The notes: generated by a model not told the origin, from the letters alone. A DNA stretch of 64,000 nt from Mesostigma viride (GCA_009746045.1 RPFO01000103.1:932591-996590), one strand, 5' to 3'; positions 27,777 to 49,689 are shown, numbered from the stretch's first letter. Numbers and translations are program-made.

Positions 27777-28916
27777 AAAGAAAGGAGGGCTCTCAGCCGA
27801 GGACAAGGAACTGTCCCTCGTGCCTGATAACCACCTTATTGCCTCCCCTGCTATAGAATAATGCTTTCAAAACACACACTTTGCACAGTCTGATGATGAA
27901 GCCGCACATGCGGAGTTTATTGAGAAAGTTAATACAATTACAACACGTTGATAGTCTCAATATCGATGCACTCCATGCTCACGAGCCCGCAGTTAGGCAG
28001 CGCTCCATGACATGCTACCGGCCTTGCTCCCAAGGAAAGGGAGAAACACGAAGGCCACTAACGAGAGACTCGAAGAGACTACACGCTGCGTGAGAGTCCT
28101 CTTCGACTATGAACCAAACCATTCGTCATGCCACACGCATGACACACGCCACACTTGTCAGTCCAGCCAGGAATGCCAAAACTATCTTGCTGCCTGAACC
28201 ATGCGAATAGAAACCGCATTCCAGTTGCCGTCCTGGCTTTCTACCACACATGCCAACAAAAGCAGGAAGGCATCCCGACAAATCTAAATTGCTACCCTGT
28301 TGCCGATCTCATCTCCTAGAGGCTCCGGCATTTCTGTCCCTGGGAATGTCCGACATTGAGTCACGTCCAGCAAGGTCGAAGCATAATATCCTTCAGACAA
28401 TCTGCACGCTCACACCTTGCGTGTGAGTGGCCCAGCAAACATTGCGTCTAATCGTTCCTTTCTAGAAGAAATCCCTTTGTAGGGCTGCCAGCGATTTCGC
28501 ATTCATTCCAGCGATCTGGCTCCGCACCGCAAATTGTCCTTTTCCATTTTCTGTCCAGTCCTCATAACGTTGACCCGCTATTCTACACCACAAAGACACC
28601 TGGCCTGTCAATAGCCTTGGCGCTGTTGAAGTCCAGCAGTCCAGCTTCAGCTCCAGCTGTCCACTAACACGCGTATGATCCTCTCGACGCTGCGCACTTG
28701 TGCTGCCGTCCGCTCAAGTCAGTGCTGCGCGCCCAGCTGTGCCTGGCCCGGCGCGCGTGCACGTACACTTTCGTCCGCTCTTATGCTGCAAGTGCTAGTG
28801 TCCCCCCCCGGTCACTAGCCTTTGTCGAAAATGCGTAGAAAACAAATTCCTTGCGCACGTCACCGGTCTTGTGCATAGTGGGCGCCGCCCGGATGACATA
28901 GCTCGCGTCCGTGACA
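27776..28916 (-). repeat. Terminal split repeat A1
   Basis: A 1,141-bp repeat forming the 5' terminus of the element in its own sense (starts TGTCACGGACG). It presumably holds the promoter. It is almost identical to A2 but lacks the 143-bp B part that follows A2. Confidence 0.93.
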
Positions 28917-28920
28917 CCCA

Positions 28921-29048
28921 CACCCCTGTAACTAGGACCTAGATAGCTTACACCATCCATTCGATCCATCCCATTTTCCCCTCCCACTGAGGACTTATGC
29001 TCACGTGACGCAGTCACGTGTCTATTAATTAATTCATTAATTAATGAA
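28921..29048. repeat. Repeat X, right copy
   Basis: Matches 17,448-17,556 (cacccctgtaactaggac ... cacgtgacgcagtcacgtgt ... attaattaatt). It starts at the retroelement's right target duplication, so X was the insertion target. It is followed at once by a LINE fragment, as at 17.5 kb. Confidence 0.8.
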
Positions 29049-29930
29049 TTACGCGGGGATATCAATGAGACGGGACGCCTGCTCGACGGGACGGAGGTCC
29101 CGTTCCGCGACCGCTTCAAGCTGTTGGGGAGCTGGCTTCCTGACACCGCCGACGATGTGGACACCCGCATCGGCCTTGCCTGGGCCAAGCTCCGTTCGCT
29201 CACACCCTACTGGCGCTCGAAGGGCCTTAACGGGCACCGCAAGCGCATGCTCTTCAAGGTCCTCGTCCTCACGGTGCTCACGTATGGCGCAGAGGCGTGG
29301 ACCCTCCCACCCAAACTGGCAGCTCGGCTAGACGGCACAGTTTACAGGATGCTCCGGCAGGTCCTTAATGTAGGTTTTTCCGAGCGTCCGTCATCAGAGT
29401 CTTTGTACCATGGCATGCCCCGTGTTTCGGACGAGATTAGGCAGCGTAGGATAGCATTTGTAGGGCACCTTGCACGCACCAGCCAGGTCGACACCACCCT
29501 TGGTCTGGCCGGCCCCCAGCGGCTTGGACAGCCAGGGCGGCACATTCTGACCTGGCCTGGCCCTAAGGACATTCCCAAAAGGGTAGGGAAACCTGTCACG
29601 AACTACGTTCAGATGTTGCTGGACGACCTAGTGGTCCCAGCCCAGTTTGAGCACCGCATCCACTCTCTCTCCCGTCTTTGGACTGCCATGCAGGACAAGA
29701 CGCGGTGGAAGAAGATTGTCAAGGCGCACACGCCCGACCCTGTGGGCAAGCCACCTCCCCCCAAGCGGAGGAGGCGTTTTGATGATGAGTAGTGCAGTTA
29801 GGATTTTCTAGATAGAGTTAGGCTAGTTCGATCACGCGGCTTCCTCCACCCCATCCATCATGAAATATGTGCTACATGACCCCCCCACGGAGGCATGTTA
29901 TAATTTAATTTTAATTTTTAATCAATGAGA
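29049..29930 (+). pseudogene. 5'-truncated LINE: downstream half of RT, C-terminus and 3' UTR
   Basis: From 29049 the frame reads through FRDRFKLLGSWLPDTADDV, KRMLFKVLVLTVLTYGAEAW, QRRIAFVGHLAR and VGKPPPPKRRRRF to a stop at 29792. This is the thumb and C-terminal region of a non-LTR reverse transcriptase (LLGS...LTYGAEAWTL is the standard signature). The catalytic YxDD part and everything upstream are absent, a typical 5' truncation. The 3' UTR ends with gtgctacatgac ... cacggaggcatgtt and an AT-rich tail. Its frame is intact, so it is young. Clade is unresolved. Confidence 0.85.
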
Positions 29931-30412
29931 CAATCTCTTCGATCCGGACCACTTACGTACCCAGCACGCGGCCAGCTAGCCACCCAGCCACGGCCCGGCC
30001 CCTATAGTGGCCTCAGTGTCCTCCATCGATGCTGGTACCCTCCTATCTAGACAGCCAAAGTTACTTCTGCGGCTTTCATGCAATTCCTGTCACAAAATTG
30101 AACTCCTTTCTTACACGATATTGGAAAGCCATGCCAGAGGAATAGATGACGTAGTCACAAGTACTTACACCCACAAATTACCCTTGCAGCTGGGTGTAGC
30201 TGCGCATGCCAGGTCAAGGTTAAATTTACCTGGGCACGTGCAGTTTGGGAAGTACTGGTGATTGTACTAATATTAAACAAGCCCGGTTCTCCCAAGCATG
30301 AGCCTGAGCCCCATTGGAAAAGAAAATGCATTTATGATCATGAAGTAGCTGTGTAATTTGAAGTTGTAATATTTACAGATAATTTATTAAGAAGTACACG
30401 TGCACTTCAGGT
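29931..30412. other. Spacer and 3' flank of the rhomboid-UBA gene
   Basis: No gene is recognised. The AT-rich right part presumably includes the 3' UTR of the minus-strand gene whose stop codon lies at 30413-30415. Confidence 0.4.
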
Positions 30413-41552
<11,140 letters not shown>

Positions 41553-42120
41553 CTGGGGGACAGCAAATGACGAGAGAACAAAAGGATTCAAACACACACA
41601 CCCACACCCACACAGTTGACAATGCAAGGTTGTCTACATCAGGCTTGACTGGGTGGTGAGGACAAGAACATGGGATGGAAACCCCCCATCGCAAGACCAG
41701 CAATTAAATGTGACTAGAAAAGATCGAGAGAGAAAAGAAGCGCGGTCAGGCTCGGCTGGGTGGTGACAATGGGGATAGAAATAGTACAGTGTATAACTAG
41801 GTTAGTACGCGTATTACAGGGTCGCATACTGAACCGTACCAGGTACTATTTACCTCTGGTGGTGACGATGGGGATCCAAAACAGGGCAAGAATAGTACAC
41901 TGGACATTCATAGGGCAAGCGTTCCATGAAAACATCCCCTTTCAAGGTGAGCTGTATAGACTGAGCTTGGTCAGGCTGGGCTGGGTGGTGGCACTGGGAA
42001 CGCGCATGCATTGTAGGAAACCATTGACCACAACAAGGTGAGCATTTAGACGCAAGCATGGTCAGGCTCCGCTGGGGGATCGCCGCGGCTGGGGGATGGC
42101 GAGAGGAACAGAAATTGGAA
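41553..42120. repeat. Decayed copies of the acceptor edge of the TM1 exon
   Basis: The exon edge gcgtggtcaggctcggctggggga (41,538-41,560) recurs as caggcttgactgggtggtga (41,640), gcgcggtcaggctcggctgg (41,741), ttggtcaggctgggctgggt (41,968) and atggtcaggctccgctgggg (42,059). The missing first coding exon of the rhomboid gene should lie above this array. Confidence 0.8.
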
Positions 42121-45095
42121 AGAATGTTAACAAAAACGATATAATTAATTCCAAGGTGTGATTGTTCATGCCAGGCTAGGCCGGGGCCTGGCATGGACAA
42201 GAAAAATGAGCCAGAAAAAGGATATCAAACCCAAAAGCTGAAAAGTGACGACCAACTTAAAGTAATCTGAATTGATATTAAAACGCTCTAGTGATTACGC
42301 TAGTAACGGTAAAATAAATATCACCTGCTGATATGGATGACAGTGATAGGATGATAGTGATACCAAACATATATATGTATATATATCATAATTTATCATC
42401 AGCATGCCCTAAACATTGCTTGAATTGCTTTGATGGTTGCCTTGTGACTACAAAGGCTTCCACTCGTGCGCCAGCCACAGGCACAGGCAGCACGACGAAG
42501 GTAAGTCTAGGCTGCAATAGTGAGTACGGTAAATAATATACTCCCGAACTCATTATGAAAGCAAAAGCAAGGCGGGTCATGAGTTCAGGGGGGCACATGG
42601 GAACGACAGCGAGGTGAAGGCCGACCTGGACTCACTCTAAAAGGCTAGGGCCAGCAGTCACCGGACCAGAGGACAAGCGAGGCGGGCTATTCTTCAGACA
42701 AAACACTGGTTCCGAATATACAGTACTTGCTGAATTTTTAAGCGCACGCGCAGTTAAGCGAAGTTTGCAACCTTCGACTTGCTCACTACTCCAGTTGATG
42801 TCCATGACACTTAATCATTACACCCCAAAGGTCCCTATAATAAATTACAGGCCACTAGTTATCAACAGCTTGGCGCGTGCTACGGTTACTTGCCATGTGA
42901 CATTTCTCAAACTGCAACGTATATGAGCACCAGATGAGCCGAAAACGAAGCGTAAAAGGCGACAGTAACTGCACTAGCCCCTACCGTCCAAAAGAAGCGA
43001 ATTGCTCGAAATCACAGCTGAATTTCCCATCGACGCGAATACCCATCTGATTTCTACTACCAATATCGGAAAACTCGTGCATGGTATTGCGACCATAGAG
43101 CATGTCGCCCGAGATCGGTTGAAAACAGACAGCTGGTAACCCTCGTCAGCGCAATGAACAGAGCACTTGAAGCAACTGGACGCAATTTCATACCTCGGTT
43201 TGAATGTCTGGCCTCATCTCTGCGCTGTCTTCGATATCTTAAAAGGACTGCCGATCGAAGTCGGAATCGCTTAGCAGCCCGGCAACAAACAGACCATGTG
43301 GCCCTGAGATTCTTTATCCGTGGGCTGTCATCTAAGCAATTGCAATCTAACAGCCTAAACTAAGCATACATGAACCAAGCAGACGTATTACAGCAAAGCC
43401 TTACGGTTTCATAAAAGTAAATATCAACAGGGTACCCTCATAATTCTAGTATGGAAAACGACTGCAAGGATATTTAACGATGGAGTCGAACGAGGTAGCG
43501 AATTTTCCTGGGCATTATTGTTGCAGTCCAAAGACCACAGGGGTGGGGCCAGCTGGGCGTTGGCAACGAGGTGACGAGCGTCAGAGACTTCGCGGTACAG
43601 TACGGACGTTGGAAATAACTCTTCAGCAAAGTGAGCAAACCAAGATGTGACATCCGCCAGTACAAAACAGAAGTTTTGCCAGGCGTGTAACGGAACTCGG
43701 CATCCTAGACCAGCTGCTGTCGGGTGATGGATTTCTAGGCGGAGTTCACGCGAGTTGCCATGGCGTCCAGTACACGCTGTCGCCTGACCAATTAACGTTG
43801 GGAAGAAATTATTCTTGTTAACGGGATGAGCAGCATGCGCGTTACAAGCCTCTCAATTTCAGTGGGTCCTTTGTGTGTAAGTGGCAGTCATCCCGCCCGA
43901 AGCCTGGCCGCTCCCGGCAATTCGTTGGCATGCCTGGCGTCATCGGGACCTGCTTGCTCGATACCTTCCCGGCCGGCGTCAGGGCGTGCGGCAGTACAAA
44001 GCCACCGGATTTCGTCATCATCCGTCCCTGTAGGTTCCTTGAATTGCACCTTCTCGTTGTAATGAGCGTCCTAGTAATTTGCCGTCGCACGACGAAGTCT
44101 CCCTTGAAAGCCTTACCTGAGTATGGAAGTTTCTCTTAACCACGAGTTGTTCATCCGAGCCTGGCGTTGACCCTCGTGCACAAGTGATAACTCTGTACTT
44201 GATTGGCAGACGAGACATGGCAACCCGGTCAGTTTTAGGCAATAAATATTTCTGCCCGTAAATTTTGGCTACTATTCTGCCCCCATTGCACATTGGAAAC
44301 CTGGGAGCGGGTTTGGAAATTGTCCTGCAACAGTCCTTGCTGAGTTTCTGGGTAACCGCATACAGCAGCGTACCTGCAGTTTTGTCCATGTTTCTAGTGT
44401 CCATTTTTTAGTTCCCGTCTTGCCTTTTTGGTTTTTGATGCCATGTTGGGGGGAAAAAATTGCATTTGTTTTTGAAAAATTTGCTCTCGATTTCATGGTG
44501 AGCTCCTTAGGCAAATATGACGAGTTCGGCTGTCTATTCCAGATTGTGCAGACTTGCTCGCTACTTTATACATGCTAAGTCAATTTAAGGCGGAAACTTC
44601 CCTCTTATCCTGAGCATTGTTAGTTTTAACCAATCATCCACACCTCTACCTTGTGGCATCCTTGGCGTGGCCTGGTATCGCTTTGACCTCCCAGTCCCCG
44701 GGAGTGCCCCTGACAACCTCCCATGGTGCGCTTGCTTCTCCACTAATCTGTATATCTCCAAGCTTGAATAGGCTCTATATCCAAGAAAAACCTTTTTTCA
44801 AATTTTGTCATATTCTAAAGCTGGGGTAGAGTAGAGCTAAACACGTGCTTGTTGAAAGAAAGGTAATACTAATAGCTCATTCCCTCTCATGCCTCGATCT
44901 GTGCTGTTTTGTGTGCTGTTTTGTCTGCCCTGGGGCATCGGGGGGGGCCTCTTAACATCGTGGATGGGTTGGTGGTCGTATTGGTTGGCATGAGGGGGGC
45001 TGGGGGGATTGGGGGACTCTCCAGGCTGGTGGCCCCTTCACTCGACCACATCACGTGCCATCCGCCTCGCATGGTGACCGTTCCATCAACTACAG
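42121..45095. other. Probable 5' region between the rhomboid gene and a plus-strand gene; no exon resolved
   Basis: No recognisable domain, long array or mobile element is seen. An exon-like end (cacgacgaag followed by the donor gtaagtct) on the plus strand at about 42,500 has no supporting homology. The stretch is the likely location of the first exon of the minus-strand rhomboid gene and of upstream exons of the plus-strand gene with an exon at 45,096. Confidence 0.35.
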
Positions 45096-45324
45096 TACGG
45101 ACGACACCTACGTGGTGGTGTCCCACGTGGGGGAGGAGTTTGTGAACCGTGCGCAGCTGAAGGCGATGCTGCTGCGGGCGATCGCGGACGCCGACCCCGA
45201 CGAGGTGCCACCCGAGTTTGACGCGTCGCGCACGCCGGATTTAGGCGCCGAGGCCGACAAGCTGATCGACACCGCGTGCGAGCTGCAGCTGGGGCCGGGA
45301 GGGGGGGCAATGTCCTGGTTCCAA
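45096..45324 (+). CDS. Internal exon of an unrecognised protein
   Basis: A 229-bp exon between acceptor aactacag and donor gtgcgg, open in a single frame with strong C/G third positions (76 codons plus one base). It reads DDTYVVVSHVGEEFVNRAQL ... DADPDEVPPEFD ... DKLIDTACELQL ... AMSWFQ. The acidic, helical look and codon bias say protein-coding, but I do not recognise the family and found no partner exons with confidence. The sequence just after it is an array derived from its own 3' edge. Confidence 0.6.
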
Positions 45325-45845
45325 GTGCGGCTATAGTGACCGAGCGGCGACTGCAGTGACCCCATGGATGCATTGGACCGGTGGCTATAGTGACCGAAAG
45401 CGACGACTACAGTGACCCCATGTATGCCATGTCCTGGTGTCAAGTGCGGCTGTAGTAACTGTGCTGCGACCAGAGTGAACCGTTGGATGCCATGTCCTGG
45501 TTCCAAGCGCGGCTATAGTGACAGAGAGCGGTGGGTAGATTGACCCATGCATGCGGTTAAGCGGTGGCTACAGTGACCAAGAGCGGCGGCTATGGTGACC
45601 CATGGATGCCATGTTCTCGTTCCAAGTGCGGCTATAGTGACCTGCTCCTGCTGCGGGAGGCAACCCCTTGAAAGGATTGGATTCCGCTTCTCAGAGTGTG
45701 TTGGGGGTATTCTTTTGACCGAGCATGGCGATGGTGACCCGCCACCCATGGATGGTTCCCTGCGTGGCTATAGTGACCGCGTGGTGGCTACAGTGACCTG
45801 CGTGGGTTGCCAACTGCGGCTATAGTGGCGGTGGTTTCACGGACC
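45325..45845. repeat. Tandem array grown from the 3' edge of the exon at 45,096-45,324
   Basis: The exon end atgtcctggttccaagtgcggctatagtgacc (in parts: atgtcctggttccaag, tgcggctatagtgacc) recurs at about 45,428, 45,490, 45,608 and 45,815 with decay. Between them are units of ggtggctatagtgacc and catggatgcc. Confidence 0.88.
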
Positions 45846-47000
45846 TGTTTACGGTCTGTTGTGGAGGGGAAGCAGTGTCAACGAGCGTAGGCCGGACTGG
45901 AAGGCGATGAAGAGGTTTTGGAGGTTTAGGCTGGTGGCACTTCGATGCTGTGCTAGGTTCACACACATGCATAGTGACCTAGCTTCACAAGCGGGATAGT
46001 GAGCCGTTTGGGGTTGTTGCTACGTGGTGCCCAGCTCCAGGCCAGTGTTGGGCCACTTCCTGGGTTTGATCAGGATGGTAGCATTACAAGGGCACGTCAT
46101 TAGATCTAGGGCAGGTTGCCTGTAGATCATGGGACGGGCTAGGGCTGCGTGCAGTCGATGTTTTGGTGGGCACCTGGGCCATGCAGCCAATGCATCTGCC
46201 GGCCGGATATGGCACGTGGTCTGCCTAGGGCGGCAACCTGTGCCAATCATCTTGTTGCTGATGTGGAATACTCCAGTGTAGCCACGGCGTTGGGAAAGCA
46301 TGTTTCATGTGGACTTGGAGGGCTGGCCAGCAGAATAGAGCGCCGCGTTTGACCCTGCTCAAGGCTCATAGCCAGCGTGTGACCCTGCTCAAGGTTCATA
46401 ATGTCTCCTCTTCAGGGACCAGACAGACCGGCATTCTCAATCAAGTTACTTATTATTTATTGATGTGTTGAATAAGACAGCAATATGATGTGTGGCAATC
46501 TTGATGCATGCAAATGCTTGGATTCCGCCAAATAACCCATAGTCCATTTGACAAACGGTCGAATTTTGTGCTGCGCCACTTGTGACGGAGGAAAGTTGTC
46601 CGATGGGTCCGGAAACACTTAGGAACAAAGGTAATTCATGTAGGTTTGGGGGGTATAATATAGCGGGTGCAGAAGGACTGCCTCATGCATGGTTCAGTGG
46701 CCACTGGCCACAGATAGGCTTGGAGCTCATTCAGAGGCGCCGGTTTGGGATAGTACAAAGGCCTCTAGCTCCCGGAGCCTGGGGGGTTTTAGGGGCATAC
46801 CCACTGGGTTCACCCACAAGCCCACAGCGCATGCACACAAATGGCCGGAGTTGCTACCGGCTCCCATTGCAAGCAACCGCTCCTTTGACGTCCCCAGCTG
46901 GCTAAGCCTGACTGTGGCCGGAAGAATGTACCGCTGTCATCACATATTTACCACAAGGGTGACCGCAGGAAGGCATATTAAAATCTAATTTGGGCCCTCC
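45846..47000. other. Spacer, no gene recognised
   Basis: A short direct repeat of gtgaccctgctcaaggctcata occurs at about 46,350 and 46,380. No other structure is seen. Weak open frames near 46.6-46.9 kb lack recognisable motifs. Confidence 0.35.
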
Positions 47001-47172
47001 GGGCCCAAAGTCAAAGCCGACGTAGAACAGTATGTCACCAAGCCACCAGGGCCAATCGCCCACCGCCAGGCCATCCTATTCAGCTTCTTTCAGCAACGAA
47101 CGCGCCCTTTTCACTAAGCTTTTCAACCCGGCAGCCCAACCGGCTCCCTCCCTCTGCAAGCTAGCAGGAAGA

Positions 47173-48050
47173 TGTCTGCGCAGTGCTGGAGGATCGAGCA
47201 CGTGACCTGGCATCGCTGGCCGATCGAGGAGATGACGTCGCTGGCCACGGCGCTCACACGGTGGAGGCTGGCCAAGGTCTCCAATGCGGAGACCAAGGTC
47301 GCCTTCAACCTCAGCTCACGGCGCTGCAGACCACGGCGCGTAGACCTCTGATGCGCATGCTGCCCTACTCTCTCACCTCAACCAGCTCTAGGTCGAGAGC
47401 AAGTGCGGCATGCTCATCAAGAAGCTTGACGCCATCACCGCCCACACCGAGGCCCTGGCCACGCAGGTCCCGGAGAACGCAGCGCAGACGGCGCCACCAA
47501 TGCAGCCCAGGGCCCACCTGACAGGACGCTGGCGACCTCCCGCCGCTCTCCTATGCAGTGCGGACCTGCTGCGGTCAGCGAGTACTGCCTTGACCACTGA
47601 CACCATTGCCACGATTAACTCGCTTAACCCCAGGAACCGGAGCTAGGGGAGTCGGCAACCACTCTACTGTGGACGAGCTCAAGAACAAGCTTCTTCCCCT
47701 CCGGTGGGCCTGGCGAGTGAACTATCTAGAGCCGCGTGGGCACCGCCTTCCCCACACACGGTACAAGGCGCCGGGCTCCCCCACCAGTCCTGCTCATGTA
47801 CCTTCAGGTCCATCGAGGATTAATAGCGGGGGTTTCTCTCTCGTCGCAATTAAGAGGTTGCACGACCTCCCCTGGACACTGGACGAGGACCTGACTCCCG
47901 CTCAGCAGTAGCAGTGACGCGACCTGTGGCCGGAATACCTCTGCCACAAGCAAGACCCCAAGAAGCCCAAGATCTACTAGCTAGCTGGAAGGGCGGGGAC
48001 TTGGATACACATTGTGATAATCAACCACAAGATGTGGGCGCCCCCCGCGG
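47173..48050 (+). pseudogene. Degenerate LINE-1-like ORF1
   Basis: Pieces in different frames suggest an L1-type ORF1. There is a coiled-coil-like stretch near 47,410 (MLIKKLDAITAHTEALATQV), then a region reaching RLHDLPWTLDEDLTPAQQ at 47,858-47,911. The same frame continues past two stop codons with RDLWPEYLCHKQDPKKPKI. The closing DLT...R..L.P...K..GKK-P-like pattern matches L1 ORF1 C-terminal domains. Several frame changes and stops mark it as dead. The family call is tentative. Confidence 0.42.
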
Positions 48051-48122
48051 GCTAGATTAGCCCTTGTAGCTTGTAGCCTTGTAGCTATTGTACATAGCTG
48101 AGTGCATCACTCCCCGGACAGG

Positions 48123-48326
48123 AGAACTTTTGCGGATGACTGTAGGTGTAAGTTGGCGATGCCATGGTAACCGGAGACGTCCGTCCTATAGTCAGCAAAA
48201 TTGGTGCGAGAGGTCCCCAGTTCGATTCCGGTCGGATTCATTTGCATGGATCGCGTTTTCCGCGTTTTCCGCGGCCTGGCACTGAACGCAAAGGTTTTCA
48301 CCTTTGCGGCGTGTCTGATCAGAATA
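48123..48326 (+). mobile_element. SINE-like element with pol III B-box, copy 1
   Basis: A 204-bp segment with a B-box match GTTCGATTCC (48220-48229) and an A-box-like ttggcgatgccatgg about 65 bp upstream. It matches 50,264-50,458 in inverted orientation (gaacttttgcggatgactgt, gtcctatagtcagcaaaa, cacctttgcggcgtg). A tRNA-derived SINE is the best reading. Confidence 0.62.
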
Positions 48327-48499
48327 GCTGAGGCGGCCTAGCTTGCATGTAGCCACGGTACAACCCCAAAATGTGCAATGGTCATGCACAGTAGACGGCC
48401 CGTAGCCTTGCCCCTCACAGTCTGTAGCCAGTTGCTCTAGTTGCGCATGCCCCACCGCCAGCCTAGGAATACCCCGCCTTGCATTGCACCGGCACGTTC

Positions 48500-48720
48500 G
48501 CTCACGCCACCACAGCCATGCCATGCTCACACGGGTCTTCTTGCACCCACATGGGATGCCGGAACATTTCGACGGGCCCGATCGTGCACACGGGCATGCC
48601 ACTGGCATGAGTGAAGAGGTCAAGGGGTCCCTGCCCTTCCCGTTGTGCAGACATAGGGATTAAAAGCACTTCGGTGCGCTCCGTGACTCCCCAACGGGAG
48701 CACTCTTTCAACTGATGCCC
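48500..48720. repeat. ~215-bp dispersed repeat, copy 1, ending in a hairpin
   Basis: Shares with 49,805-50,020 the blocks tgctcacacggg, gcacacggg/gtccgattgcat, ccgttgtgca, gggattaaaagca and ctccgtgactccccaacggg. The 3' part can fold into a stem (GCTCC...GGAGC type). Probably the 3' end of a LINE or SINE family. Confidence 0.7.
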
Positions 48721-48811
48721 CTAAAACCCCCCAGGCTCATGCAGGGAGAAGCCTTTATATTCTCCTGGGATATCGTGGGTTGGCATGCATCCTATCCCCA
48801 CACCCGTCATC

Positions 48812-48885
48812 ATGGCCGAGCGTCCAGTCGTCTTGGATAGTCCGGATTACGCGGAGATGCTATCTGCGACTCCAGACCTGGGCGA
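48812..48885 (+). CDS. Possible first exon or tiny ORF
   Basis: ATG at 48812 opens AERPVVLDSPDYAEMLSATP and runs into a consensus splice donor (gcga|gtgagt) before an in-frame TGA. Looks like a short first exon, but its phase does not fit the candidate exon at 49,045, so linkage is unproven. Confidence 0.25.
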
Positions 48886-49044
48886 GTGAGTCGCACCACT
48901 CGCCTCGCAGGTGAAGTATCCGCGTATAGAAATCACCTCATCGGGTACTCCGTGGCATGCCTTTAGTACATGTTCACGCGCTTCGTTTTTAGTACATGTT
49001 CTTATCGTGTTGATTTCATCACGACTCTTGTTGAACTCTTGCAG

Positions 49045-49200
49045 CGTTTACTGGTCAAAGACTATGACCGAGCCATTATGCTCCGTCAAGTCCGATGTTT
49101 TTTGCAACGTCACCCACATCTGTTCGGTGCTGCCCCTTGGCACAAGCTCTACAAACAGGTCGTGGACCGGCTGGATCGCATAGTATCTCCGCACATCTGA
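49045..49200 (+). CDS. Possible terminal exon, unknown protein
   Basis: After a good acceptor (ttgttgaactcttgcag) the frame reads RLLVKDYDRAIML ... FLQRHPHLFGAAPWHKLYKQ ... VDRLDRIVSPHI and stops at 49200. Its amphipathic, unbroken, non-repetitive sequence suggests real coding, but no family is recognised and no matching upstream exon in phase was found. Confidence 0.33.
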   Translation, partial: RLLVKDYDRAIMLRQVRCFLQRHPHLFGAAPWHKLYKQVVDRLDRIVSPHI

Positions 49201-49689
49201 ACCCTGTGATGCCAGATCTCCTTTGCGGCCGTTCCGAGCTTGGCACTGGATTCGTTGTCCACATCGTCGCGTCGCTGCCGCAACACGATGTTTTCTGGCA
49301 TCCGCGGGCTTTTGGTTCCCGCCGCACATTTGAAAGTGCTGTCCTCCGGCTTTTTGCCTTTGCACCGTGTGCAGTTCTTGGACGTTTGGAATCATGGCAT
49401 GGCTAACGTGATGACTGACTAGCTAGACCTTTTCAGTGGTTTTCCATTTGCGGGTATTTCCTCGTAAATGGTGGGAGAGCGATCGCAGCAATGGTGCTCA
49501 CCACTAGACACTCCCGGCCAGTTAGGCTAGAAACACACGCCCTGATCAAGCATGCTGTTTCCGGCCCCACCGTCTAGGTCATCTAGTCGCTCCACACGTA
49601 AGCCAGCCATAATTTCAATGCACAAGGATACACATTTCCATCACCATTCATCTTCATCATCCTGAACGACTCGAAAACGCGGAAAAGAT
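49201..49689. other. Spacer, nothing recognised
   Basis: Unique-looking sequence without convincing exon or repeat. Confidence 0.35.

Larger units (their letters stand above)
18185..28916 (-). mobile_element. Young Ty3/gypsy-like retroelement with split direct repeats, DNA methyltransferase and PHD finger
   Basis: A 10.7-kb unit bounded by the 4-bp direct repeat CCCA (18181-18184 and 28917-28920), with TGTCAC...GCGACA outer ends in its own (minus) sense. Parts in element order: A1 repeat (28916-27776), gag, protease plus C5-methyltransferase, RT-RNaseH-integrase-PHD, a G-run (19615-19609), B1 (19608-19466), two bases, A2 (19463-18327), B2 (18327-18185). A1 matches A2 and B1 matches B2. A1 and A2 differ at only about five places in 1.14 kb, so the insertion is recent. 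Coding is spread over three long consecutive frames, each open throughout, and the element looks whole or nearly so. Domain content is gypsy-like (DDE integrase), but the A1-ORFs-B1-A2-B2 layout is that of Ngaro/PAT-type elements. It inserted into a repeat X/LINE context. Confidence 0.92.

Noticed and set aside
18185-28916. Classification as a true Ngaro/PAT (tyrosine recombinase) element because of its split repeats
   Set aside because: The pol frame carries HHCC and DDE integrase motifs and the flanks show a 4-bp target duplication. No tyrosine-recombinase R-H-R-Y pattern was seen.
18326-28916. Ordinary LTR element with LTRs of about 1.14 kb
   Set aside because: With those limits neither a target duplication nor a polypurine tract next to the 3' LTR is found. 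Including the 143-bp B segments gives TG...CA ends, CCCA duplications and a G-run at the right place.
48180-48260. A genuine tRNA gene around the B-box
   Set aside because: The B-box is present, but no complete cloverleaf with acceptor and anticodon stems could be drawn, and a second diverged copy exists nearby.
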